NCBI GenBank assembly: GCA_009692365.1
Contig: SHZJ01000011.1
Location: 1 to 64,000, forward strand
DNA: 64,000 nt
Reading direction: 5' to 3'
Origin: Gammaproteobacteria bacterium
GTDB lineage: Bacteria; Pseudomonadota; Gammaproteobacteria; Ga0077536
The notes under the pieces are model-generated. The model was not told the DNA's origin, made no database searches, and saw only the letters and a program-made list of their open reading frames with translations. Both the position numbers and the translations under genes were made by a program. Shown here one piece after another: positions 34,233 to 42,950 of this stretch (the stretch's first letter is position 1; the number at the start of each line of letters is the position of its first letter).

Positions 34233-35747
34233 ATGACTGAACGCACGTTCTGGGGCCATCCGGCGGGCCTGGCGACGCTTTTTTTCACCGAGATGTGGGA
34301 GCGTTTTAGCTATTACGGCATGCGCGGGCTGCTGATTCTCTACCTGACGGCACCCCGTGCGGCGGGCGGTTTGGGCTACGACAGCACGCGCGCCGGGGCC
34401 ATTTATGGCCTGTACGTCGGCAGCGTGTATCTCGTGTGCTTGCCCGGCGGCTGGCTGGCCGACCGTTTCTTAGGCACGCGGCGCGCCACGGCCTGGGGTG
34501 GTGCGCTGATTTTGGCCGGCCACGTGTGTTTGGCCGTGCCGCTCGCCGACACTTTTTGGGTCGGTCTTGGGCTGGTGGTGGGCGGCACGGGTTTGCTCAA
34601 ACCCAGCATCAGCAGCCTGGTGGGTGAGTTGTACGCCGCGCGCGATGTGCGGCGCGATGCGGGCTACTCGCTGTATTACATGGGGATCAATTTAGGTGCC
34701 TTGCTTGCCCCCTTGGTGTGTGGCTGGTTGGCTTTGAGCGAGGCGGCGCGGGGCTGGCTGCGGGCGCTGGGTTGCACGCCCGAACTCGCGTGGCACTGGG
34801 GCTTTGGCGCCGCGGCGCTCGGCATGGCCTGTGGCCTGCTGCAATTTGTGCGCGGTAGCGCGCTGCTGCCTGCGGCCGCCTTAAAGCCCCCGCGGCCCGC
34901 CGATGCGGGCGCGCGCCGCCGGCTTGGCTATGGGCTGGCTGGCGCGCTGCTGGGTGGTGCGGCGCTGCTGCTGGCGGCGCAGGCCGATCGCCTGTCGGTG
35001 GGCGGCGCGAGCGACGCGTTTGGTGGCTTGCTGCTGGTGGTTGCCGTCGGGTTTTTCCTCACGGTGCTGCGCGCGTCCCACTGGAGCGGGCAGGAGCGCG
35101 GGCAGTTGGGGGTGATTGTGTTGTTGTTTGTGGCGGCGAGTGTGTTTTGGTCGCTGTTCGAGCAGGGCGGCTCTACCCTGAATCTTTTTGCCGCGCGCGA
35201 TACGAACCTGCAATGGGGGGAGGGGGCTTTCCCCGCCACCTATTTTTTGGCGCTCAATCCACTGCTGATCATCATCCTAAGCCCATTGTTCGCCTGGGGC
35301 TGGACCCGCTTGGGCGCGCGCAATCCGGCCAGTATTGTGAAGTTCACGCTGGGTCTGGTGCTGGTGGCGGCGGGGTTTGGCGTGTTGATTTTGGCGGCCC
35401 AACTGGCGGCCACCGGCGTGAAGGTCAGCCCCTGGTGGCTGTGCGCCACCTATTTTTTGCACACGCTGGGCGAGCTTTGCCTAAGCCCGGTGGGGCTAAG
35501 CGCCATCAGTCAGCTGGCCCCCGCGCGGATTGCTAGCCTCACCATGGGGGTGTGGTTTCTGGCCAGCGCAGTGGGCAACTATCTGGGTGGACGGGCGGCG
35601 AGCCTTTACGATACCTTCGCCTTGCCCAGCCTGTTTGGCGCGGTTGCCGGGCTGGCGTTGCTGGCCGCCGTGGTGCTGGCGGCCTTCATTCCCTACGCCG
35701 GTCAACTGTTGGCGCGCCCGGCTGCGCCCCCAGGAGTCTCACCCTGA
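34233..35747 (+). CDS. POT-family proton-coupled oligopeptide transporter
   Basis: 504 residues and about twelve to fourteen membrane helices. Family signatures are FFTEMWERFSYYGMRGLLILYL at the N-terminus (the ExxER proton-coupling region), GGWLADRFLGTRRA, and the GYSLYYMGINLGALLAPLVCG (PTR2) motif. It imports di- and tripeptides with protons. Its stop overlaps the start of the isomerase-like gene downstream (35744-35747). Confidence 0.92.
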   Translation: MTERTFWGHPAGLATLFFTEMWERFSYYGMRGLLILYLTAPRAAGGLGYDSTRAGAIYGLYVGSVYLVCLPGGWLADRFLGTRRATAWGGALILAGHVCLAVPLADTFWVGLGLVVGGTGLLKPSISSLVGELYAARDVRRDAGYSLYYMGINLGALLAPLVCGWLALSEAARGWLRALGCTPELAWHWGFGAAALGMACGLLQFVRGSALLPAAALKPPRPADAGARRRLGYGLAGALLGGAALLLAAQADRLSVGGASDAFGGLLLVVAVGFFLTVLRASHWSGQERGQLGVIVLLFVAASVFWSLFEQGGSTLNLFAARDTNLQWGEGAFPATYFLALNPLLIIILSPLFAWGWTRLGARNPASIVKFTLGLVLVAAGFGVLILAAQLAATGVKVSPWWLCATYFLHTLGELCLSPVGLSAISQLAPARIASLTMGVWFLASAVGNYLGGRAASLYDTFALPSLFGAVAGLALLAAVVLAAFIPYAGQLLARPAAPPGVSP

Positions 35748-36376
35748 ACACCCTCCGCGCGATTTGGTATTTCGACGTCATTTCGCCTTATGCCTATCTC
35801 CATCTCAAGCAATTGGCGCAACTGCCAGCGGGACTAACGATCCACTACCGCCCCGTGCTTTTTGCCGGCTTGCTCAAGCACTGGGGCACCAAGGGGCCGG
35901 CGGAACTGCCGGCCAAGCGCACGCACACCTATCGCCAATGTGTCTGGAGCGCCCGCACTTTGGGCATTGCCTTCCAAATGCCGCCGCGCCACCCGTTTAA
36001 TCCGCTCAAAGTGCTGCGCTTGCTCACGGGCTTGGGTGCGCCGCGCGCCGCCGTGGAGAGCGCGTTTGATTTCATCTGGGGCGAAGGGCGCGATCCGGAC
36101 TTGGAATGGCCGGCCCTGTGCGCGCGCCTGGGTGTGGCGGCGGATACCCCCCTCATCGAAGACCCCGCCGTGAAAGCGGCCCTCACCGCCCAGACCGCCG
36201 AGGCCTGCGCCGCCGGGGTGTGGGGCGTGCCCACTTTTCGGGTGCGCGAAGAATTGTTTTGGGGCGCTGACAGCCTGCCTTTCATGGCCGATTTTCTCGC
36301 CGATCCGGCGCTGTTCCAACACCCGGATATGCGCCGCGCCGACGGCGCTGAAATTGGTGCCGAGCGCCGCCGTTAA
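35744..36376 (+). CDS. 2-hydroxychromene-2-carboxylate isomerase / DsbA-like protein
   Basis: About 210 residues, thioredoxin-fold kappa GST class. IWYFDVISPYAYLHLKQL is the glutathione-binding start of HCCA isomerases, and GVWGVPTFRV carries the cis-Pro. In naphthalene-type catabolism this enzyme isomerises 2-hydroxychromene-2-carboxylate; many relatives have other roles. No ATG fits: CTG 35744, seven bases after AGGAG and overlapping the transporter stop, is the best start. No other aromatic-ring gene set is adjacent. Confidence 0.78.
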   Translation: MNTLRAIWYFDVISPYAYLHLKQLAQLPAGLTIHYRPVLFAGLLKHWGTKGPAELPAKRTHTYRQCVWSARTLGIAFQMPPRHPFNPLKVLRLLTGLGAPRAAVESAFDFIWGEGRDPDLEWPALCARLGVAADTPLIEDPAVKAALTAQTAEACAAGVWGVPTFRVREELFWGADSLPFMADFLADPALFQHPDMRRADGAEIGAERRR

Positions 36377-36451
36377 ACGCTGCGCAGCGCGGCTTTAAGT
36401 GCGGTGCCCAATACGCGGCCACAGCGTTCGCGGGACGGTCTTTGTGGCGCC

Positions 36452-36919
36452 TTAAAAAATGCCTGCCGCGAGCCCCATCGCCATGGTCTGACCCAGTTCT
36501 TCGCCGGCCAGTAACTGGGTTGCGGCAAATTCCCCCACCATTAACACCGGCGGCGCAATCGCCCGCCAGCGTAAGCCGGTCACGATGCGCTCGATGCTGG
36601 CCAGCGCGCCCCGGCCGTCGTTGCCGGCCCGGATGAACAACCCATAGGGCAGCCCTTGGGTATGTTCTAGGCAGGGTTGATAGATGCGGTCAAAAAAGTA
36701 TTTCAGCCCGCCCGACATGTAACCGAAATTCTCGGGCGTGCCGAGCAACACCCCGTGCGCGCTCAACACCTCGGCGGGCGTGGCTGCCAGCGCATCGCGG
36801 ACCACCACCGTTAAGCCTTCGCCCTCGGCGGCGCTAACCCCGCGCAGCACCGCCTCCAGCAGCTGGCGGGTGGTGCCGGTCTGGCTGTGGGTCACGATGA
36901 GTAAGGTCTTGGCCGTCAT
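36452..36919 (-). CDS. Flavodoxin-like / NADPH-dependent FMN reductase family protein
   Basis: 155-residue flavodoxin fold. LLIVTHSQTGTTRQLLEAV is the phosphate-binding loop for FMN, and GTPENFGYMSGGLKYFFDRI is the loop near the isoalloxazine ring. The substrate is unknown; some relatives are NAD(P)H-quinone reductases. It stands alone, convergent with the isomerase-like gene. Confidence 0.82.
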   Translation of the reverse strand: MTAKTLLIVTHSQTGTTRQLLEAVLRGVSAAEGEGLTVVVRDALAATPAEVLSAHGVLLGTPENFGYMSGGLKYFFDRIYQPCLEHTQGLPYGLFIRAGNDGRGALASIERIVTGLRWRAIAPPVLMVGEFAATQLLAGEELGQTMAMGLAAGIF

Positions 36920-37012
36920 CGCGGCATTATCGACGAGCGCCGCGGACGCGGCTATCGCGAGGAGGCCGGCGCCTCGCTACACTCGGCGCTCCCGCCCGCA
37001 GAGATTTTTGAG

Positions 37013-37906
37013 ATGGCCCGTGAAAAACACTTCGAACGCCTGCCGGTTGCAGGCGGCGATTACACCGTTGGCCACTGGCCGGGCGCGGCGGCGCCACTGC
37101 TGGCCATCCACGGCATTACCGCCTCGCATCTCGCATGGCCCTCGATCATCGACAATCTGGTTGCGCCCCACCGGGTGATAGCGCCAGATTTACGCGGGCG
37201 CGGGGCTAATCACGAACTTCCCGGCCCTTACGGCTTCGCCACCCATGTGGCCGACCTGCGCGCCACGCTGGATCATTTTGGACTCGCCAGCGTGGTCTTG
37301 GTGGGGCATTCGCTGGGTGCCTATTTAGCGCTGGAATTCGCGCTGGCCTGTCCCGGGCGGGTGCGTGGCCTGGTGCTGGTAGACGGCGGCATTGCCCTGC
37401 CGCGGCGCGCCGAACAAACCCCGGAGCAGATGATCAAAACGGTACTGGGCCCGGCGCTGGCGCGCTTGGACATGCGCTTTGCCGATCGCGCCGCTTACCA
37501 TCAATTTTGGCAAGCGCATCCCGCGTTTCAGGATCCCGGCGCGTGGAACGCCGAGATGGCGGCCTATGCCGACTACGACCTCATCGGCACGCCCCCCGCC
37601 ATGCGCTCGCGGGTGAACGCCGAGGCGGTCAGCGCGGATGCCCATGCGCTGATGGCACCTACCCTGTCTACGCTCATCGAGCGGGTGACGCAGCCCATGC
37701 TGCTGCTCACCGCGCCACGCGGCCTGCTCAATCAAGCCCAACCCCTGATGCCGGCCACGGCGGTGGCCGAGAAGTGCGCGCGCCTGCCCCAGTTGGAGCA
37801 CCGGATTATTGCCGACACCAATCACTACAGCATCGTGACCGGCAGCGGACGCACGGCCGTGGCGAGCGCGCTAGAAGAATTTATCGCCCGGCGTTGTGCG
37901 CCATGA
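37013..37906 (+). CDS. Alpha/beta hydrolase
   Basis: 297 residues. The nucleophile is S100 in LVGHSLGAYLALEFA, the oxyanion region is AIHGITASHLAW, and the catalytic His lies in the NHYSIV segment near 272. The substrate class (ester, lactone or C-C bond) is not determined. The start of the next gene overlaps its stop (ATGA, 37903-37906), so the two are translationally coupled. Confidence 0.85.
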   Translation: MAREKHFERLPVAGGDYTVGHWPGAAAPLLAIHGITASHLAWPSIIDNLVAPHRVIAPDLRGRGANHELPGPYGFATHVADLRATLDHFGLASVVLVGHSLGAYLALEFALACPGRVRGLVLVDGGIALPRRAEQTPEQMIKTVLGPALARLDMRFADRAAYHQFWQAHPAFQDPGAWNAEMAAYADYDLIGTPPAMRSRVNAEAVSADAHALMAPTLSTLIERVTQPMLLLTAPRGLLNQAQPLMPATAVAEKCARLPQLEHRIIADTNHYSIVTGSGRTAVASALEEFIARRCAP

Positions 37907-38229
37907 ACCGGCGCATTTTCTCGATGGTCGGCACGCCCATTCTGGCCCTCATCGCCGCGACGGCCTATACCGAATGGCGGGCCGGCCATACGCAACGTGG
38001 TATGGCCGTTTTCTGTACGGCGATAAACGCCGGCACCTCGGCCGAGGATTTTGCCGAACGGGCCCGCGGCGCAGGCTATACGGTGGGCGACGCCGCTGGG
38101 GCGGCGGCCATCACCGCCACCAAAGTGGTGTACACCTTCCATCGCGAGACGTTTTCCTGCATCGCGCAGACCACTGCCGGCGGGCGGATCCAGCACACCC
38201 GCGTCGAACACACCGTCACCGACGACTGA
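37903..38229 (+). CDS. Small anchored hypothetical protein
   Basis: 108 residues. A single N-terminal hydrophobic segment (FSMVGTPILALIAATAY) would anchor it in the membrane, or act as a signal peptide, with the rest outside. Two Cys residues (near 38 and 86) could form a disulfide. No family was recognised. Coupled to the alpha/beta hydrolase gene upstream by a 4-base overlap; 15 bases separate it from the PaiB-like gene downstream. Confidence 0.65.
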   Translation: MNRRIFSMVGTPILALIAATAYTEWRAGHTQRGMAVFCTAINAGTSAEDFAERARGAGYTVGDAAGAAAITATKVVYTFHRETFSCIAQTTAGGRIQHTRVEHTVTDD

Positions 38230-38244
38230 ACGCCGCGCGCCATC

Positions 38245-38859
38245 ATGGACATCCCCAGCCTGTATCTGCCCGCCCATTTTGCCGCGCCCCGTGCCGAACA
38301 GCAGGCGTTTATGCGGGCGCATCCCTTTGTGCTGCTGGTGGCGGTAGAAGCAGGACTGCCGCTCATTAGCCACGTCCCGGTGCTGCTGGCGGCCGCTGCC
38401 ACGAGCCTGCGGTTTCATCTGGCCCGCGCCAACCCGCTGACGGACGCGCTGACGCGGGTGGCTGCGGCCAGCGTGGTCTTTCACGGGCCACACGCGTATG
38501 TCTCGCCGCGCTGGTACGCGCAGCCCAATGTGCCCACTTGGAATTACGCTGCGGTCCACGCCAGCGGGCCGGTGCGGGCGCTGGATGCCGCCAGCACCGC
38601 GCAGCTGGTGGCAGACTTTTCGCGCGTTTATGAGGGGCCAGCCGGGCTGGGAGAATTTGAGCAGGCACCCGCTTATAGCCAGCTCCTCGGCGGGATCACC
38701 GGGTTTGAACTCACGGTGGCGGCGTGCGTGGGTAAGTTTAAACTCAGTCAGAACCGCACCCCGGAAGACCAGGCCAGTGTCATTGCCGAATTGACGCAAG
38801 ATGCGCGCAGCGAAGTGCGCGAAACCGCGGCGATGATGCGCGCACTGGCGGGGCTTTAA
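38245..38859 (+). CDS. PaiB-like FMN-binding protein
   Basis: 204 residues of the PaiB/FMN-binding split-barrel family. It begins MDIPSLYLPAHFAAPRAEQQ and continues HPFVLLVAVEAGLPLISHVPVLL. The VVFHGPHAYVSPRWY and VPTWNYAAVHASG motifs and the C-terminal KLSQNRTPEDQASVI are all family hallmarks. In Bacillus PaiB is named a transcriptional regulator of sporulation and protease genes, but the family is broader and probably flavin- or haem-binding. The start ATG 38245 is 15 bases after the small anchored protein. Confidence 0.88.
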   Translation: MDIPSLYLPAHFAAPRAEQQAFMRAHPFVLLVAVEAGLPLISHVPVLLAAAATSLRFHLARANPLTDALTRVAAASVVFHGPHAYVSPRWYAQPNVPTWNYAAVHASGPVRALDAASTAQLVADFSRVYEGPAGLGEFEQAPAYSQLLGGITGFELTVAACVGKFKLSQNRTPEDQASVIAELTQDARSEVRETAAMMRALAGL

Positions 38860-39049
38860 GGCGCCGCATTGCCGGGGGGCCGCGACCGGCACTGAGGGCG
38901 CGACGCGCGTGGGCCGGGTAGCTGCCACCGCTGCGTGGCGGCGGCTATGATCGGGCGTGTACCCATCGTCGAGGTGGGGGGGTGGAGAACAACCCTGAGA
39001 CTCTCTAAACCGCGCCGCCGGTGGCGCGCCACAAGCTTAAGGAGCAAGC

Positions 39050-39457
39050 ATGCGGCAGGCCACGATCACGCTTATCCAACGCTACTACGCCGCCTTCAAC
39101 GCCGGCGACATGAGCACCTTCTTGGGCTTGCTCGCGCTGGATGTGGCGCACGACATCAATCAGGGTCAGCGCGAGGTCGGCCGGGCGACCTTCGCCATTT
39201 TCATGCAGCACATGAACCGCTGCTATCGCGAAGAACTCACCGACCTGCAGGTGCTGGCGAGCGAGGATGGCACGCGTGCCGCCGCCGAATTTTGCGTGCT
39301 GGGCCGCTATCTGATGACCGATGAGCCACTGCCAGCCGCACGCGGGCAGCGCTATCGTTTGCCGGCGGGGGCGTTTTTCGAGGTGCGGGAGGGTTTCATC
39401 ACGCGGGTCAGTAATTACTACAACCTGCCCGACTGGCGCGCCCAGGTCAGCGCCTGA
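39050..39457 (+). CDS. SnoaL-like (NTF2-fold) protein
   Basis: 135-residue NTF2-fold protein. Typical features: LIQRYYAAFNAGDMSTFLGLL, then GRATFAIFMQHMNRCY, and a beta-rich end with FFEVREGFITRVSNYYN. It matches the ketosteroid-isomerase-related SnoaL_2 class. The substrate is unknown. AAGGAG precedes the ATG. Its stop overlaps the GNAT start at 39457, and the GNAT and nitrilase genes follow without gaps, so the three form a coupled operon. Confidence 0.82.
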   Translation: MRQATITLIQRYYAAFNAGDMSTFLGLLALDVAHDINQGQREVGRATFAIFMQHMNRCYREELTDLQVLASEDGTRAAAEFCVLGRYLMTDEPLPAARGQRYRLPAGAFFEVREGFITRVSNYYNLPDWRAQVSA

Positions 39458-40059
39458 TGTCCGCGGATATTGCGCTTCAGATATTGACCGGTGCGGCCCC
39501 CGCACTGGCCGAGCGGCTCGGTGATCTGGCGCGGTTGCGGCTCGAGATTTTTCGCCAATACCCCTACCTGTATGCGGGTAATCTCGCCGCTGAGACGACT
39601 TACGTTCGCACCTACCTGCAGTGTCCCGAGAGTTTGTTTGTGCTCGCGCTGTGCGGGGACGCCGTGGTGGGTATGGCCACTGCGCTGCCGCTGGCGTTTG
39701 AGACCGAGGCCGTTAAAGCGCCGTTCCTCGCGGCCGGGATCGATCCGGCGCGGGTGTTTTACTGCGGCGAAAGTGTGCTGCAGCCGGCCTATCGGCGGCG
39801 CGGTCTGTACCGCCAGTTTCTGGCGGCGCGCGAAACTTACGCACGCAGTCTCGGCCGCTTCGATCGCATCTCGATGTGCGCCGTGGTGCGCCCGCCCGAC
39901 CACCCTCGGCGCCCCGCGGGCTATGTTTCGCTCGACGCGGTCTGGGACCATTTCGGTTATTTGCCGCGGCCCGATTTGGTCGCAAGCTTTGAGTGGCAGG
40001 ATCTCGATGAGCCAGCCCCAACGGTGAAATCGATGGTGTTTCGGGAAAAAATGTTATGA
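39457..40059 (+). CDS. GNAT-family N-acetyltransferase
   Basis: 200 residues with a GNAT fold. ALCGDAVVGMATALPL forms the central strands. ESVLQPAYRRRGLYRQFLAARETYA is the acetyl-CoA-binding motif, with the RRRG loop. GNAT and nitrilase-superfamily genes are often paired in bacteria, though the substrate here is unknown. The start overlaps the SnoaL stop and the end overlaps the amidase start (40056-40059). Confidence 0.82.
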   Translation: MSADIALQILTGAAPALAERLGDLARLRLEIFRQYPYLYAGNLAAETTYVRTYLQCPESLFVLALCGDAVVGMATALPLAFETEAVKAPFLAAGIDPARVFYCGESVLQPAYRRRGLYRQFLAARETYARSLGRFDRISMCAVVRPPDHPRRPAGYVSLDAVWDHFGYLPRPDLVASFEWQDLDEPAPTVKSMVFREKML

Positions 40060-40928
40060 GCAACGAGCTACTCAAAGTGGCCGCGGCGCAGTATCCCGTG
40101 GGGTTTTTTAGCGACTGGCCGAGCTATGCCACGCACCTCGAAAAATGGGTGGCCGAAGCCGCCCACCAGCACGCGCGGCTGTTGGTGTTCCCGGAATATT
40201 TCAGCCTCGAGATCAGTTCGATGTTTGGCTCGGCGATCTATTCGTCACTGCCGCTTACCCTGGAAAAAATGGGTCACTCGCTGGGCGCTTTTTTGGGCTT
40301 GTTTCGCGAACTGGCGCAAAAATACCAAGTGTATATTTGCGCTGGCAGCTTTCCCGTGCACGAGGACGACGCCTACTACAACCGCTCGTATTTTTTCTGG
40401 CCCAACGGGCACTGCGAGTTTCAGGAAAAACTGCAGATGACGCGCTTCGAGCAAGAGCGTTGGAATATTTCTGGTGGCTCGGGGCTGAATGTTTTTGTGA
40501 CCGCTTTCGGCAAAGTGGCCGTTAACGTGTGCTACGACTGCGAGTTCCCGCTGTTTGCTCGCCGGCAAGTGGAGCAGGGCGCGGACATTATTCTGGTGCC
40601 TAGCTGTACCGATACGCTGGCCGGGTTCCATCGCGTCAAAATTGGCTGTCAGGCGCGTGCGCTAGAGAACCAATGCTATGTGGTGCAATCTACGCTCGTT
40701 GGAGAGTGCGCCTGGTCTGAGGCGGTAGATACCAATGTGGGTGTGGCAGCTTTTTACGCGCCGGCCGACCAGGGTTTTACGGCCAACGGGATCTTGGCCG
40801 CCGGCAAGCCTCACCGCGCAGAATGGCTGTATACAGAACTCGATCTCTCGGCCATTGCCCGTGTGCGGGCTAACGGTGAGGTCTTGAATTACCAAGACTG
40901 GAGCGCGCAACGGCGTCACGTACCGTGA
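40056..40928 (+). CDS. Nitrilase-superfamily carbon-nitrogen hydrolase
   Basis: 290-residue amidase-type enzyme. The catalytic triad is Glu47 (FPEYFS), Lys125 (FQEKLQ) and Cys159 (NVCYDCEF). The family hydrolyses amides, ureides or nitriles. It differs clearly from the amidase at 47458. The GNAT gene upstream overlaps by 4 bases (ATGA), and a SnoaL gene precedes that, so it probably works on an N-acyl or amide compound modified by the acetyltransferase (inference). Confidence 0.88.
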   Translation: MSNELLKVAAAQYPVGFFSDWPSYATHLEKWVAEAAHQHARLLVFPEYFSLEISSMFGSAIYSSLPLTLEKMGHSLGAFLGLFRELAQKYQVYICAGSFPVHEDDAYYNRSYFFWPNGHCEFQEKLQMTRFEQERWNISGGSGLNVFVTAFGKVAVNVCYDCEFPLFARRQVEQGADIILVPSCTDTLAGFHRVKIGCQARALENQCYVVQSTLVGECAWSEAVDTNVGVAAFYAPADQGFTANGILAAGKPHRAEWLYTELDLSAIARVRANGEVLNYQDWSAQRRHVP

Positions 40929-40965
40929 CAACCCTTTTTCAAGAGATACCTTTGGAGACAACCCA

Positions 40966-41370
40966 ATGAGTTTTATGCAGGAGTTCAAAGCATTCGCCCT
41001 CCGCGGTAATGTGATCGACCTCTCGGTGGGCGTGGTGATCGGCGTCGCGTTTGGCAAGATAGTGGCCTCGGCGGTGGCCGATGTGATCATGCCCTCGTTG
41101 GGGGTGGTGATGGGCGGCGCCAATTTTTCGAACCTCAAATATGTGCTCGTAGAAGGCGTTGGCGACATCCCGCCCGTCACGCTGAATTACGGCAGTTTTG
41201 TGCAAGCGTGCGTAGATTTCTTTATCATCGCCGTGGCAATTTTTCTGCTGGTGAGGACGCTCAATACCCTGCAGCGCGAACAGCCGGCCCCACCCGCAGA
41301 AGCGCCGCCCCCGCCAGCCCAAGAAGTGCTGCTGGCGGAAATCCGCGATTTGCTCAAGCAACGTGCGTAA
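40966..41370 (+). CDS. mscL: Large-conductance mechanosensitive channel
   Basis: 134 residues forming two membrane helices. FKAFALRGNVIDLSVGVVIG is the diagnostic start with the gate helix, GKIVASAVADVIMPSLGV follows, and the end is the helical bundle LLAEIRDLLK. MscL opens under osmotic downshock and releases solutes. The linker at 105-118 is Pro-Ala-rich (PAPPAEAPPPPA). GGAGA lies 8 bases before the ATG. Confidence 0.97.
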   Translation: MSFMQEFKAFALRGNVIDLSVGVVIGVAFGKIVASAVADVIMPSLGVVMGGANFSNLKYVLVEGVGDIPPVTLNYGSFVQACVDFFIIAVAIFLLVRTLNTLQREQPAPPAEAPPPPAQEVLLAEIRDLLKQRA

Positions 41371-41388
41371 CTGCGCCGGAGTATCCTC

Positions 41389-42174
41389 ATGCCCCGTGTG
41401 AACCTCCCGTCTGTGCAGCTGCACTATCAATTTGATGGGGACACCACCGCCCCGATAGTGATGCTGTCTAATTCTCTGAGCAGTGCGTTGAATCTCTGGG
41501 AGCCGCAAGTGCCCGCGCTGCTGGCGGCCGGGTTTCGGGTGTTGCGCTATGACACCCGTGGGCACGGCGAATCCTCGGTCCCGGCGGGGCCTTATTCGCT
41601 GGCCGAACTGGCGCAGGACGCTATCCAACTATTGGATGCGCTGGCGATCGACCAAGTGCATTTTTGCGGGTTGTCGCTGGGTGGCATGATCGGGCAGTGG
41701 TTGGGCACCCATCACGCCGCGCGTCTGCACTCGCTCGTGCTGTGCGCCACCACGGCCTATAGCGGCCCGCCCGCCACTTGGGACGAGCGCATTGCGGCGG
41801 TCACCACCGGCGGCATGGCCGCCGTTGTCGAGGGCACGCTCAGTCGCTGGTTCACCGCCGCCTCACTGCAACGTTTGCCGCTCGAAGTGGCGCGTATCCG
41901 CGCCGGCATTCTGAGCACGCCGGTGGCCGGCTACGCGGCTTGTGGTGCGGCCATCCGGGACATGGACCAACGCGAAAGCATTACCACTATCCCAGTGCCC
42001 ACCCAGGTGATGGTTGGCGCGGACGACCCCGGCACGCCGGTGTCGGCGGCCGAATTTATCCACCAGCGCATCGCGGGTGCGCGCTTGGTGGTGATCCCAG
42101 ACTCCCAGCATTTGTTCAATATCGAGCAACCGGCGGCCTTCAATGCCGCGCTCACAGCCTTCCTCGCGCGCTGA
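41389..42174 (+). CDS. 3-oxoadipate enol-lactonase-like alpha/beta hydrolase
   Basis: 261 residues strongly resembling PcaD. VNLPSVQLHYQFDG, the VMLSNSLSSALNLWEPQ oxyanion region, RYDTRGHGESSVPAGPYSL, the nucleophile elbow GLSLGGMIGQWLG, and the C-terminal ADDPGTPV and DSQHLFNIEQP all fit. PcaD opens 3-oxoadipate enol-lactone in the protocatechuate/catechol branch. No other pca genes are near, so the role could be related but different. GGAG precedes the ATG, 18 bases after mscL. Confidence 0.82.
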   Translation: MPRVNLPSVQLHYQFDGDTTAPIVMLSNSLSSALNLWEPQVPALLAAGFRVLRYDTRGHGESSVPAGPYSLAELAQDAIQLLDALAIDQVHFCGLSLGGMIGQWLGTHHAARLHSLVLCATTAYSGPPATWDERIAAVTTGGMAAVVEGTLSRWFTAASLQRLPLEVARIRAGILSTPVAGYAACGAAIRDMDQRESITTIPVPTQVMVGADDPGTPVSAAEFIHQRIAGARLVVIPDSQHLFNIEQPAAFNAALTAFLAR

Positions 42175-42186
42175 ACGCTCGGCCCT

Positions 42187-42510
42187 TTGCCCACCGTGTT
42201 GGCTAACCGTAATCAACGTGTGTGGCAGGTGGTCAATGCGATTCCCGCGGGGCGGGTGGCTACTTATGGGCAAATTGCCCAACTGGCCGGCGTACCGGGG
42301 CCAACCGGCCCGCGGCAGGTGGGCTACGCCTTGGCGGCCTTGGCCGCCGGCGCCAGCGTGCCGTGGCAGCGGGTGATCAACGCCGCTGGTGCCATCAGTG
42401 CGCGGCACACCCCCGGCGGCCGCCAGCAGCGTGATTTACTGGCCGCCGAGGGGGTGGTTTTTGATTTGGCGGGGCGGGTGGACCTGCACGTTCACCGCTG
42501 GCAACCATGA
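42187..42510 (+). CDS. Alkyltransferase-like protein (ATL)
   Basis: 107 residues of the MGMT DNA-binding domain. VWQVVNAIPAGRVATYGQIAQLAG and GPRQVGYALAA are standard, but the active-site PCHRV is PWQRV with Trp60 instead of Cys. That is the ATL class, which binds alkylated guanine and flags it for nucleotide-excision repair without transferring the alkyl group. Start is TTG 42187 (or GTG 42196). Its stop overlaps the start of the glutaredoxin-like gene. Confidence 0.88.
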   Translation: MPTVLANRNQRVWQVVNAIPAGRVATYGQIAQLAGVPGPTGPRQVGYALAALAAGASVPWQRVINAAGAISARHTPGGRQQRDLLAAEGVVFDLAGRVDLHVHRWQP

Positions 42511-42923
42511 GCTTGGGCGCGCTGGGGTCGCGCAATCTGTGGCTGCTGCTGGCCGTGTTCATCGCCGCCGCCGGACTGTTCCGCAGCGCCAGTCCTGCGG
42601 CGGTCAAGGCGGTTTATTGCGCCGAAGACGCCGCCCCACCCGCCCGGACGGTCGTGATGCTTAGCACCAGCTGGTGCCCCTATTGCGCCCGCACCCGCCA
42701 GTTTTTTGCCCGCCACGCGGTGGCGTGGTGCGAATACGATATTGAGCGATCCACGGTTGGCGCGGCCCGCCACCGGGAGTCCGGGGTGGTGGGCGTGCCG
42801 GTCATTTTTATCGACGGCCAAAAGATTGCAGGTTATGACCCCGAAGCCATCAAGCGCTTGCTCAAGCAACGCCCGCTGCCGCTGCCCGCGCCAAGCGGCG
42901 GGCCCAGGTCCACGTCCTTCTAA
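42507..42923 (+). CDS. Membrane-anchored glutaredoxin-like protein
   Basis: 138 residues. An N-terminal hydrophobic segment (LWLLLAVFIAAAGLF) is followed by a glutaredoxin domain with CPYC at 57-60 and GVPVIFIDG, the cis-Pro loop. It would work on the outer face of the inner membrane or in the periplasm. Related anchored glutaredoxins have no agreed partner. The start overlaps the ATL stop (ATGA, 42507-42510). Confidence 0.82.
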   Translation: MSLGALGSRNLWLLLAVFIAAAGLFRSASPAAVKAVYCAEDAAPPARTVVMLSTSWCPYCARTRQFFARHAVAWCEYDIERSTVGAARHRESGVVGVPVIFIDGQKIAGYDPEAIKRLLKQRPLPLPAPSGGPRSTSF

Positions 42924-42950
42924 CCCGCCGCCGGCAGGAGTTTAGCGACC

